Source of the DNA: a bacterium
Lineage (GTDB): Bacteria; Planctomycetota; J058; JAJDCP01
NCBI GenBank assembly: GCA_030428695.1
Contig: JAUIEM010000040.1
Coordinates: 1-35,861 of the forward strand
Direction of reading: 5' to 3'
Length of the DNA stretch: 35,861 nucleotides
Each line of letters starts with the position of its first letter. Positions within the stretch are counted from its first letter, which is position 1. The translations under genes and the position numbers were made by a program. The notes beneath the pieces are model-generated. The model was not told where the DNA came from. It was given only the letters and a program-made list of their open reading frames with translations, and made no database searches. Below, piece after piece: positions 1-7,490 of this stretch.

Positions 1-1
1 C

Positions 2-943
2 GTCGACCGCGCGCAGCAGGCGTCCACGCTCGCGCGGGCGCACCCGCCGCTGATGTTCCTCGAGCGCTCCGACCTCGCGCAGCGCGTGCTCGAGCGAGCG
101 GAGGCGCTCGTCGAGGACGCGGTGGCTCCGTCGCCCGCGCTCGTGGCGCGCCTCGCGAACGGCCGCGCGATCGAGGCCGTGGTCGCGAGCGATCTCCTCG
201 GCGCGACCGCCGCGTTCCGCGCCTCGGCGGAGGCGTTCGAGGCCGTCGGCGCGGCGCGGTGGGCCGCGTCGCAGCGCGCGAACCTCGGCAGCAAGCTGCT
301 CGAGCTCGGGCTCGTGGAGGAGGCGACCGACGAGCTCCGGGCCGCGCTCGCGCGCGCCGAGGCGGGCGGCTTCCCGTACGTGGTCGCGCTCGCGAAGCTC
401 AGCCTCGGGCTCGCGCTGTTCCTGCGCGGCGAGCTGCACGAGGCGCTGCGCGTCCAGAGCGAGGCCGCCGAGGCGTGGGCGAGCGAGCTCGGCGACGACC
501 GGCTCGAGTCGGCGTCGCGATCGGCGCTCGCCGAGGTGCTCGCGGCGCTCGGGCGCGCGGACGACGCGTGGGCGGAGGCGGCGCACGCCGTGATGCTCAC
601 GGGGACGCGGGGTCCGGCTCGGGCCGCGGCGCAGGCGGTGATGGCCCGGGTCGCGCTCGACGGGGGCGAGCCGGAGCACGCGCTCGCGGTGTGCGAGGAG
701 GCCGTCGCGCTCGCGGCGCGGGAGCCGATGCTCGATCGCGCCCGGTACCTCGCCGCGGTGCACGCCGACGCGCTGATCGCGTGCGGCCGCGTCGACGAGG
801 GGAGGGCGCGCGCGAGGGAGGCCTGGGCCGAGCTCGAGGCGACCGCGTCGCGCCTCCCCGACCCGGCCGTGCGCGCCGCGTTCTACGAACGCGTGCCCGA
901 GCACCGCCGCCTGCGCGAGCTCGCCGGGGTCAGCGGCGCCTGA
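2..943 (+). CDS. TPR-type helical repeat protein, C-terminal part (5' end outside window)
   Basis: The frame is open from the left edge of the window, so the first ATG (53) is probably internal and the true start lies upstream. The visible ~313 residues are almost entirely Ala/Leu/Glu/Arg-rich paired helices with TPR-like spacing (for example AFRASAEAFEAVGAARWAA, then LGLALFLRGELHEALR, then LAEVLAALGRADDAWAEA). The C-terminus ends with a short segment, FYERVPEHRRLRELA. Such TPR tails with a similar end are common at the C-terminus of large signalling proteins, such as Ser/Thr kinases or AAA regulators of myxobacteria. No catalytic domain is visible here, so function is not assigned. Codon use leans more to GCG and CTC than in the genes to the right. 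The stop overlaps the stop of the convergent gene by 14 bp. Confidence 0.8.
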   Translation, partial: VDRAQQASTLARAHPPLMFLERSDLAQRVLERAEALVEDAVAPSPALVARLANGRAIEAVVASDLLGATAAFRASAEAFEAVGAARWAASQRANLGSKLLELGLVEEATDELRAALARAEAGGFPYVVALAKLSLGLALFLRGELHEALRVQSEAAEAWASELGDDRLESASRSALAEVLAALGRADDAWAEAAHAVMLTGTRGPARAAAQAVMARVALDGGEPEHALAVCEEAVALAAREPMLDRARYLAAVHADALIACGRVDEGRARAREAWAELEATASRLPDPAVRAAFYERVPEHRRLRELAGVSGA

Positions 944-2015
944 GCGATCCGTCGGCGCCGCGGTAGAGGACCGCGTCGGCGTCGGGCACGGCCCACCAGC
1001 CGGTCACCTCGGTGGCCAGGGTCTCGGTCGCGAGGTCACGCACCGCGCTCGCCCGCAGAGCGTCGGCGCGCCCCGTCGAGTCGCTCGCGGTCAGGTAGAG
1101 GAGCCGCTCTCCCCGGCCGTCGTAGCCGACGCTGCCTCGCCGGACGTCGGAGTCGAGCTCGCTCGACTCCGCGGTGTCTGTCCGGAAGACCCGAAGGGTG
1201 GTCCCGTCGAGCAGGGCGAGCTGCGTGGCCTCGGGCGCGTGCACGCCCTGCAAGCGACTCTGCGCGTAGGGTCCGAGATCGACGGGCGCGCTCCCGTCGC
1301 GCACCTCGAAGAGGCGCCCGCCGCTCGGGTACAGGAAGGCGTCGCCGTGCGGCGTCGCCCAGAGGTCGGTCGCCTCCGCCGTCGCGAGCACCTGCGACGC
1401 GCCGTCCCCGTTCCGGAGCCGCCGCGTGACGTCCCCGTCGCGCAGGTAGTACGCGAAGCGCTGGCCCCCGGACTCGAGCACGAGCCACTCCACGTCGGGC
1501 GCGACCCCCGTCGTCTCGAGGGCGGCCCGCACCGGCCGCGCCTCGACGTGCAGGACCTCGCGCGGCAGGCTGTCGGGGCCGGCGCGCACGAACACCCGGT
1601 AGCTGCGCGTCGACCCGGACGGCAGCTCGGGGGCGAAGGCGGGGTACTGGCCGTCGACCCAGAGGGCGTCGGCGAGGGGGGAGGAGGTGCTGTTGTGGTT
1701 GACCCAGATCTCGATGCCCGGCTCGCCGAGGGGGGAGCTGCCCCGGCCCTCATAGATCAGGCGCTCGGCGCGGCAGGCGGCGGCGACGCGGCCGTCGAGC
1801 AGGGCGTTGCCGACGAAGAAGCTCAGGAAGGTCAGCAGCGCGGCGCCGAGGGCGACCAGCACCAGCCCGCGCACCGTCGCCCGGGCCGCGCTGCTCAGGG
1901 CGCGACGCCACAGCGGCGCGGCGACGCGCGCGAGCTGTCCGGGCAGGCGCAGGGCGGCCCGCAGCAGCGGGAACAGGCGGGCGCGCAATGACGGCTTCGG
2001 GGTGTCTTCGCTCAT
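930..2015 (-). CDS. Single-pass membrane protein with C-terminal beta-propeller-like region
   Basis: 361 residues, last gene of the seven-gene minus-strand operon. The ATG at 2015 overlaps the upstream stop by 4 bp (ATGA) and has a GAGGAG ribosome site. A basic N-terminal tail (about 1-49) precedes one membrane helix (about 50-70, GLVLVALGAALLTFLSFFVG), so the bulk is probably periplasmic. Residues about 85-150 look like a beta-sandwich. From about 160 to the end there are roughly five repeated strand units of the 'xxxLYxxGGRLFEVRDG' kind (FAYYLRDGDVTRRL, FLYPSGGRLFEVRDG, LALLDGTTLRVFRTD, LLYLTASDS, VLYRGADGSLRRR). These resemble WD40-like or TolB-type propeller blades. Function unknown. The propeller next to TolR-like genes recalls the Tol system, but that is analogy only. 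The frame stays open upstream to 2930 as a shadow of the neighbouring gene. Confidence 0.75.
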   Translation of the reverse strand: MSEDTPKPSLRARLFPLLRAALRLPGQLARVAAPLWRRALSSAARATVRGLVLVALGAALLTFLSFFVGNALLDGRVAAACRAERLIYEGRGSSPLGEPGIEIWVNHNSTSSPLADALWVDGQYPAFAPELPSGSTRSYRVFVRAGPDSLPREVLHVEARPVRAALETTGVAPDVEWLVLESGGQRFAYYLRDGDVTRRLRNGDGASQVLATAEATDLWATPHGDAFLYPSGGRLFEVRDGSAPVDLGPYAQSRLQGVHAPEATQLALLDGTTLRVFRTDTAESSELDSDVRRGSVGYDGRGERLLYLTASDSTGRADALRASAVRDLATETLATEVTGWWAVPDADAVLYRGADGSLRRR

Positions 2016-2827
2016 CGCGGCTCCTCGAGCATCCACAGCAGGGGGTCCTGGACGGTGAAGCTGCCCGGCGCGGCGTCGAGACCGAAGGCGAGCCAGCGCG
2101 AGACCTCGGCGGCCGACGGACTCTGATGCAGGTCGACGAGGGCCTCCGGGGCGCCCCGCGCGAGCTGGCGCCAGGTGCCGCGCTCGAGGCGCCAGAGGCC
2201 GGCGCCTGCGGAGGTCGCGGCGCGCGGCTCGAGAACGTCCCAGGGGGCGCGCAACCGGAACACGAGGTCCTCGCCGGCGCCGACGACCAGCGCGCGGGGG
2301 CCGAGATGCAGGAAGCCGGGGCGCGCGAGCGGCAGGGCGAGGGCGTCTTCCAGCAGCCGGGTCAGGGCCGCCTCGTCGGCGAGCTCGTCCGGAGCGCAGA
2401 CGAAGCGGCGCACCGGCCCCTCCGGCCCGATCCGCAGCTCGCCCTCGCCGCTCTCGCTCGAGGCGGCGAGCAGCACCAGGGTCGGCCGCGCGGGCGCCCC
2501 GATCCCGCACAGCACCCAGCGGTCGTGGCCGCGCCGGGCGAAGCCGGCGAAGCCGTCGTACAACCGCAGAAGGTCCTTGTTCTCGCCGTCGGAATACACC
2601 CGCCGGGCGTTCGCATCGACCCCGCCGAGGCGAGCGTGGCCGTCGATCCAGGCGAGGGCGCAGCCGAGCGCCTCGACCCGGCGCCCGGCGAAGCGCAGGC
2701 GGGCGTCGGCGCGGTCCCCGCTCCAGCGCATCTCGAAGCCGTCGGGGTAGGGGCCGGCGCCGAGCAGGAACTCCTCCTGCGCCGCGAGCGGCGCGAGCAG
2801 CAGGCACAGGGCGAGCGCGTACCTCAT
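2012..2827 (-). CDS. Secreted or periplasmic protein of unknown function
   Basis: 271 residues. A clear signal peptide (MRYALALCLLLAPLAA, probable cleavage before Gln17) is followed by a soluble, beta-rich, Trp/Arg-rich protein with no family that I recognise. Two cysteines in the first half of the mature part could form a disulphide. The start ATG overlaps the upstream gene's stop by 4 bp, and its own stop overlaps the downstream ATG by 4 bp, so it is translationally coupled on both sides. Placement between the TolR-like genes and the membrane-anchored propeller gene suggests a periplasmic component of the same complex. The role is inferred from position only. Confidence 0.72.
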   Translation of the reverse strand: MRYALALCLLLAPLAAQEEFLLGAGPYPDGFEMRWSGDRADARLRFAGRRVEALGCALAWIDGHARLGGVDANARRVYSDGENKDLLRLYDGFAGFARRGHDRWVLCGIGAPARPTLVLLAASSESGEGELRIGPEGPVRRFVCAPDELADEAALTRLLEDALALPLARPGFLHLGPRALVVGAGEDLVFRLRAPWDVLEPRAATSAGAGLWRLERGTWRQLARGAPEALVDLHQSPSAAEVSRWLAFGLDAAPGSFTVQDPLLWMLEEPR

Positions 2828-3330
2828 CGGATCTCCACCGTCGTGTAGAAGGAGCCCGGCGCGTCGAGGGCGACCTGCCGGGGCTCGTCCTCCATGCCGG
2901 TCCAGGCGACCTCGAGCCGCAGCCCGTCACGGGCGGCGGCGACGAAGGCGGCCGCGCGCTCGGGGTCGTGGGCGCGCAGCCACAGGCGCAGCACCGGCTC
3001 GCTCTCCGGGGCGCTCTGGAGCACGAAGCGGTAGCGCCGCCGGCGGGCCTCCTCCCAGCGCACGACCAGCGGGCTCGGGGGCAGGGCGGGGGGCTCGCCG
3101 AAGGCGCTGGCGAAGCCGTCCGCGGTCTCGACCGCGAGGCCGATCTCCTCGCCGATCACCAGCGCGTCGAGGGCCGATCCGGCGGGGGTCAGCAGCTCGA
3201 CCGACACGATCTCGCTCTCCAGCCGGCGGGCGGCCTCGGCGTTCTGGGTCTGGATCGCCGCGAACAACATCATCAGCAGCGCGACGCCTCCCAGGGCCGA
3301 CAACAGGAGGTCGAGGAAGCTCATCATCAT
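2824..3330 (-). CDS. Short single-pass protein with TolR/ExbD-like transmembrane Asp
   Basis: 168 residues from the ATG at 3330, preceded by a GGAAGG site 7 nt away. Three Met codons in a row open the protein. A GTG at 3354 in the same frame overlaps the upstream stop by one base (TAGTG) and is an alternative start adding eight residues. The N-terminus is one hydrophobic helix beginning SFLDLLLSALGGVALLMMLF. An Asp near the cytoplasmic end of the only membrane helix, in a Phe-Leu-Asp-Leu context, is the hallmark of TolR, ExbD and similar stator B subunits, where it carries protons. The rest (about 30-168) is a beta-rich periplasmic part without an OmpA-like peptidoglycan-binding motif. The family assignment is inferred from the helix pattern only. 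Confidence 0.7.
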   Translation of the reverse strand: MMMSFLDLLLSALGGVALLMMLFAAIQTQNAEAARRLESEIVSVELLTPAGSALDALVIGEEIGLAVETADGFASAFGEPPALPPSPLVVRWEEARRRRYRFVLQSAPESEPVLRLWLRAHDPERAAAFVAAARDGLRLEVAWTGMEDEPRQVALDAPGSFYTTVEIR

Positions 3331-3353
3331 GTTCGGGCCTTCCCGCGCGGCCA

Positions 3354-4400
3354 CTACTCCCCCTCCGTCCAGCGGGCCTCGGCGGAGACCACGGTCAGCT
3401 CGGGCAGGCTGCCGTCGTCGTCGCTGCCCGGCAGCGGCGCGAGGGAGAAGCTGAACGCGAGCCCGTAGCGCAGCGACCGGCGCGGAGCCCGCAGCACCGC
3501 CGCGGCCTCGGAGAAGCCCTCGAACCAGGCGTGCAGCCGGCACACCTCCAGGGCGCCGCCCGGGGCCAGGGGGCGCGGGTCGTAGAGGTTCTCGTTCGCC
3601 TCGAAGAGGTCCGCGGGGCGCCCGGCGAACAGCGTCTGGCGGGCCGCCTCGTCGATGCCCGGCCGGGCGATCAGCCCGCCGGCGAGCTGCCAGCGCTCGT
3701 TGCGCTCGAGGGGCCGCCAGTGGCTGAAGGGGAAGCGTGTCAGGCTGAGGCACTCTTCGAGGTCGGGGAAGAAGGCGAGCCGCAGCGAGGGAAACACCCC
3801 CTCCAGGGGCATCGCGCAGCTCGCCGCGGCCTCCGGGCTCGCGAGGAAGCGCCGCCAGAGCTCCTCGGCCTCCCGCAGCAGGGGCTGCGCGGGCGCTTCC
3901 CAGAAGATCTCCAGGGTCAGCTTGAAGGGCCCGGCGAACAGCTCCTCGTCGGTCGAGGTCGCGAGGGAGAGGTCGATGCCGAGCAGGCTGAGGGGCGCGC
4001 AGTTCTCGATCTCGAGCCCTTCCCTGAACAGGCCGAGGTGCAGCGGCCCGAGCTCGGTGTCGAGCTTCCGCTCCGCGTCGTCCAGCGCGACCGGCCCGTC
4101 ACACAGCACCCGGCCGGCAAGGGTCAGCCGCAGGCGGTCGATGCGTCCGACCGCCGCGGCCGGTCGCAGGCGCCCGGGGTCGGCGAGGGTGAGGTCCGAC
4201 TCCGTGGCGCCGACCGGCCAGGCGCAGGGCAGGCGCAGGGCGATGTCCAGAGGCCGGACGACCGGCGCGGCCTCGAGGGGCGGCGGGTGCGGAATCGGCA
4301 CCAGCAGCACCATCAGCAGGATCAGCGCGCCGAGGGCGCAGCAGCACAGGTCGAGGAAGGAGGTCGTGAAGTCGACCGATGTCCGTCGTCGCCGCGCCAT
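3354..4400 (-). CDS. Single-pass protein with TolR/ExbD-like transmembrane Asp and large periplasmic domain
   Basis: 348 residues. The ATG at 4400 shares a base with the upstream stop (TGATG). A basic start (MARRRRTSVDF) leads into one membrane helix (about 14-36) of the form SFLDLCCCALGALILLMVLL, closely matching the helix of the next gene (SFLDLLLSALGGVALLMML). The shared Phe-Leu-Asp is what is expected of TolR/ExbD/MotB-type proton-conducting subunits. After a Pro-rich linker (IPHPPP) comes a ~300-residue periplasmic region with at least three Cys and many aromatic residues. I do not recognise that region, and it is much larger than the ~100-residue domain of TolR or ExbD. Probably a partner of the following gene, since B subunits work as pairs. 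No certain ExbB/TolQ/MotA partner is encoded in this operon. Confidence 0.7.
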   Translation of the reverse strand: MARRRRTSVDFTTSFLDLCCCALGALILLMVLLVPIPHPPPLEAAPVVRPLDIALRLPCAWPVGATESDLTLADPGRLRPAAAVGRIDRLRLTLAGRVLCDGPVALDDAERKLDTELGPLHLGLFREGLEIENCAPLSLLGIDLSLATSTDEELFAGPFKLTLEIFWEAPAQPLLREAEELWRRFLASPEAAASCAMPLEGVFPSLRLAFFPDLEECLSLTRFPFSHWRPLERNERWQLAGGLIARPGIDEAARQTLFAGRPADLFEANENLYDPRPLAPGGALEVCRLHAWFEGFSEAAAVLRAPRRSLRYGLAFSFSLAPLPGSDDDGSLPELTVVSAEARWTEGE

Positions 4401-5953
4401 CAGTCGCGGAACAGCTCGCCGAGGGTGAAGGTGTTCGCGTCGCTCCAGGTGACGGTCAGGCTCTGGTCTCCCTTGTTGATGCCCTCGAAGGTGACGGTGA
4501 TCGGATAGGCGAGCTGGTCGACGCCCGCGACCCTGATCTGCGGGATCTGCCCGTCGCGGGCGGCGTGGAAGCGTCCGAGCACCCAGCGCACGCTGCTGTC
4601 GCTCGGCCCGCCGTCCGGGCGCAGGATCAGCTGCAGGCCCGACATCACCCCGGGACCGCTCAGCGACATGCCGAACTCCTCGGCCGCGAGCCAGGTCTCG
4701 AACCAGGGCCCGCGCGGATCGCGCGTCGTCGAGCCGACGCCACCCGGCGCGGTGCCGTCCGGCGCGCGGGGCAGGGCGGTGCCACCCGGCATGCCGGTGG
4801 TGTGGCCGTCCGGCGGGGGTCCGGACGGGCCCGCGCCCTCGTCCTCGCCGGCGGGTCCGGCGCTCTGCTCGGCGCCGTCTCCCGCGGGGCCGTCTTCGGA
4901 TCCCTCCCCGCCGTCGCCGTCCCCGCCGTCGCCGAACATCTCCATCGCGAACAGGGCGACCAGCGCCGCGAGGCCGAGCAGCGGGTTGATCGCGAAGGCG
5001 AGGGCGAGGGTCGCGCTGATGGTCGAGACCTCGGCGATGGTCTCGAGCACCTTCTTCGAGTCGTCGATGGTTTTGCGGCTCTCCTCGACGTAGTCATCGG
5101 CTTCTTCGACCACCGCGTCGTCGAGCAGGTCGCGCAGCGCGTCGACCTTGGCGGCCAGGGCGGCGTGCTCGGCCTCGAGCTCCTCCGAGGCGAGGGCGAT
5201 GGTCTCGGCCAGCGTGTTGAGCCCGCCCTGGTGGAGCTCCTCGATGCCCGCGCAGACCGCGACGAAGTCCTCCTCCATCAGGACCCGGGCGGCCTCCGGC
5301 GGCCAGTTTTCCTCACCGAGGGCCTCGACCTTTGCGATCAGCGCCCCGACCGGCGCGAAGGCGCGCTCGGTGCGGCCCCGCAGGTCGCTGAGCATGCCGA
5401 GGTAGAGCCGCACCGACCCGTCGAAGGCGTCGACCGCATCGCGCAGCTCGCGGGCAGCCGCGGCCCGCTCCTCGGGGGGATTGCGGGCGAGCATCGTGTC
5501 GAGGGCGCGGCGCAGGGGCCCGGCGTCGGGCGGGGCGGGGGCGGTGACCGCGAGGGTGTCCGCGGCGTCCCGGTAGGTCTGGACCAGCGCGTCCCAGTCC
5601 TTGCCCTCGGTCTTCTCCGCGAACCAGGCCTTGAACTCCGCCAGGGAGCGGACCGCGACCAGGTCCTCGTCGACCGGCTGCGCGCGGGCGGCGACCGCGA
5701 GGGAGTCGACCGCGGCGTCGAGCACGTCGCCGTCCGGACCGAGCGTCACCCGCGGCGGCGCGGCTTTGCCGGCCAGCGCCTCGAGCTGCGCGCGGTACTT
5801 CTCGGCCAGGGCCCGCATGCGGGAGGCGCGGTCGGGGGGTGGCGGCGGCTCCTGCTCGGCGTCCGCGCCCCACGGACAGCCGAGGAAGGCGAGACACAGG
5901 AGGCCGACCAACCCGGCGCGGAGGCGCGCGGCGCGGCGCAGGAAGTAGAGCAT
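4400..5953 (-). CDS. Lipoprotein with long helical region and hydrophobic hairpin, paralogue B
   Basis: 517 residues, starting at the ATG at 5953 with GGAGG upstream. The signal peptide ends in a lipobox (AFLGC, Cys26), so it is predicted to be a lipoprotein. Residues about 35-300 are helical and coiled-coil-like. About 305-340 is strongly hydrophobic (LALAFAINPLLGLAALVALF). It is followed by a ~70-residue Gly/Asp/Pro linker and a C-terminal ~120-residue domain ending in strands such as YPITVTFEGINKGDQSLTV. It shares colinear landmarks with the gene just upstream: SLAEFKAWF against SLATFKDWF, and VEALGEENWPPE against VEALGEDNWPKE. The two therefore arose by tandem duplication. Function unknown. 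The helical bundle plus hydrophobic segment faintly recalls helical pore-formers, which is speculation. Confidence 0.8.
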   Translation of the reverse strand: MLYFLRRAARLRAGLVGLLCLAFLGCPWGADAEQEPPPPPDRASRMRALAEKYRAQLEALAGKAAPPRVTLGPDGDVLDAAVDSLAVAARAQPVDEDLVAVRSLAEFKAWFAEKTEGKDWDALVQTYRDAADTLAVTAPAPPDAGPLRRALDTMLARNPPEERAAAARELRDAVDAFDGSVRLYLGMLSDLRGRTERAFAPVGALIAKVEALGEENWPPEAARVLMEEDFVAVCAGIEELHQGGLNTLAETIALASEELEAEHAALAAKVDALRDLLDDAVVEEADDYVEESRKTIDDSKKVLETIAEVSTISATLALAFAINPLLGLAALVALFAMEMFGDGGDGDGGEGSEDGPAGDGAEQSAGPAGEDEGAGPSGPPPDGHTTGMPGGTALPRAPDGTAPGGVGSTTRDPRGPWFETWLAAEEFGMSLSGPGVMSGLQLILRPDGGPSDSSVRWVLGRFHAARDGQIPQIRVAGVDQLAYPITVTFEGINKGDQSLTVTWSDANTFTLGELFRD

Positions 5954-5985
5954 GGAACCTCCTCGCGGGTCGGTCGGCGGGGGGC

Positions 5986-7488
5986 CTAGCGGACCGTGCC
6001 CTTGACCTCGAAGGCGTCGCTCGCGCTCCACTCGATCGGCAGGCTGCTGCCGTCGCTGTTGACGCCCTTGAAGGTGACGGTGACCGGGAAGCTGCCGTCC
6101 GTCATCGCGATCGCCTCGATCTCGATCTGGGCGATCTCGCCGGCCTTGGCCTGCTGCAGCCGCTCGAAGATGGTGTCGAGGGCCGCGTTGCCCTCCTCCT
6201 TCTTGAGCAGCAGGGTGGTCGCGCTCATCTGGCCCTCGGCCGTGATCCGGATGCCGAACACGTCGCCCTCGAACCAGGTCATGAACCACGGCGAGCCGTT
6301 GTAGCTGCCGACCACGGCGCCCGGCTCGCTCGCCTCCGGGCGGGCCAGGCTCGAGCCCTCGGGCAGGCCTTCGGTGTTGCCGTCGGTGGTCGGCGGGGTC
6401 GGGGTGTCGACGCCCTCGTTGCCGCTGGCCCCGCTCTGGGGACCTTCCTCCGGCCCGCTGCCCGGACCGCCGCCGTCCCCGAAGTACTCGAGGGCGAACA
6501 GCAGGAGCGCGACCGCGATGCCGAGGGCGGGATGAGCCTGGAAGGCGGTCATGATCAGCTCGGAGTTGGCGGCGACCCGGCCGAGGGCGCCGAGCACCTT
6601 CTTGACCTCGTCGACGGTCTCCTGGCCCTCGGAGATGTAGCGCTCGGCCTCTTCCCGCACCTTGTCGGGCAGCAGGCTGGCGACCTCGTCGTACTTCGCG
6701 CGCAGGGCGGCGAGGGCCTCCTCGAGGTTGTCGGAGGCGCCGCGCGCGGTCTCGGCGAGCTCGGGCAGCCGGTCGTTGTGCAGGGTCTCGAGGTTCTTGA
6801 CCAGGTCGACGAAGTTCTTCTTCTGCAGCTCCTCGACCTTTTCCTTCGGCCAGTTGTCCTCGCCGAGGGCCTCGACCGAGGCGATGAAGCTGTCGACGTC
6901 GCCGATCACCGGCATCGTCTTCGCCTTCAGAGCCTCGACCCCGTCGCGGGCGACCCCGGCGGCCTCGTCGAAGCGGGTGACCTCTTCGAGCAGGCCGTTG
7001 ACCGCGTCGAGCTTGTTCGCGTCGCCGCCGAGGGTCTCGAGGGCCTCGCCGATGCTCTGCTTGAGGCCGTCGGCCGAGGGCACCTCGACCCGGCTCGCGT
7101 CGAGCGCCTCCTTGGCGCCGCGGGCGCTGGCGACGAAGCCGTCCCAGTCCTGGCCGGTGCGCTTCTTGAACCAGTCCTTGAAGGTCGCGAGGGAGTGCAC
7201 CTCACCGAGGCCCTCCGCGAGCGGCTGCTCCTCGGCCGCCTGGGCGGCGCCTTCGACCTTCGGCGGGCCGTCTTCGGGGACCTCGACGGTGACCGGCCCG
7301 GTGTCGGTGCCGAGCGCCTCGAGCTTGGCCTTGATCTCCTGCAGGCGCGCCTCCCGCGCGGCGGCGGGATCGGGGGGCGGCGGCTCGTCGCTGGTGCTGT
7401 CGCCGCAGCCGAGCAGGCCGAGGCAGAGGAGGGCGATCGTGACGCGGCGCAGGAAGAGCGCCCGCCGCAGCCGAAACAGAGTGGTCAT
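5986..7488 (-). CDS. Lipoprotein with long helical region and hydrophobic hairpin, paralogue A
   Basis: 500 residues. The ATG lies 2 bp after the upstream stop, with GGGAG as ribosome site. The signal peptide carries a canonical lipobox (LLGC, Cys28). Then come a charged Pro-rich stretch, a helical region (about 60-305) with coiled-coil-like heptads, a hydrophobic segment (about 310-337, HPALGIAVALLLFALEYF), a Gly/Ser/Pro linker (about 338-385) and a C-terminal domain (about 390-500) ending in SFPVTVTFKGVNSDGSSLPI. The downstream gene has the same order of parts and is its paralogue. The residues after the lipid-bearing Cys (Gly-Asp) do not include Asp at +2, so outer-membrane sorting is possible if the organism follows the usual Lol rule. 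No described family was recognised. Confidence 0.8.
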   Translation of the reverse strand: MTTLFRLRRALFLRRVTIALLCLGLLGCGDSTSDEPPPPDPAAAREARLQEIKAKLEALGTDTGPVTVEVPEDGPPKVEGAAQAAEEQPLAEGLGEVHSLATFKDWFKKRTGQDWDGFVASARGAKEALDASRVEVPSADGLKQSIGEALETLGGDANKLDAVNGLLEEVTRFDEAAGVARDGVEALKAKTMPVIGDVDSFIASVEALGEDNWPKEKVEELQKKNFVDLVKNLETLHNDRLPELAETARGASDNLEEALAALRAKYDEVASLLPDKVREEAERYISEGQETVDEVKKVLGALGRVAANSELIMTAFQAHPALGIAVALLLFALEYFGDGGGPGSGPEEGPQSGASGNEGVDTPTPPTTDGNTEGLPEGSSLARPEASEPGAVVGSYNGSPWFMTWFEGDVFGIRITAEGQMSATTLLLKKEEGNAALDTIFERLQQAKAGEIAQIEIEAIAMTDGSFPVTVTFKGVNSDGSSLPIEWSASDAFEVKGTVR

Positions 7489-7490
7489 CG

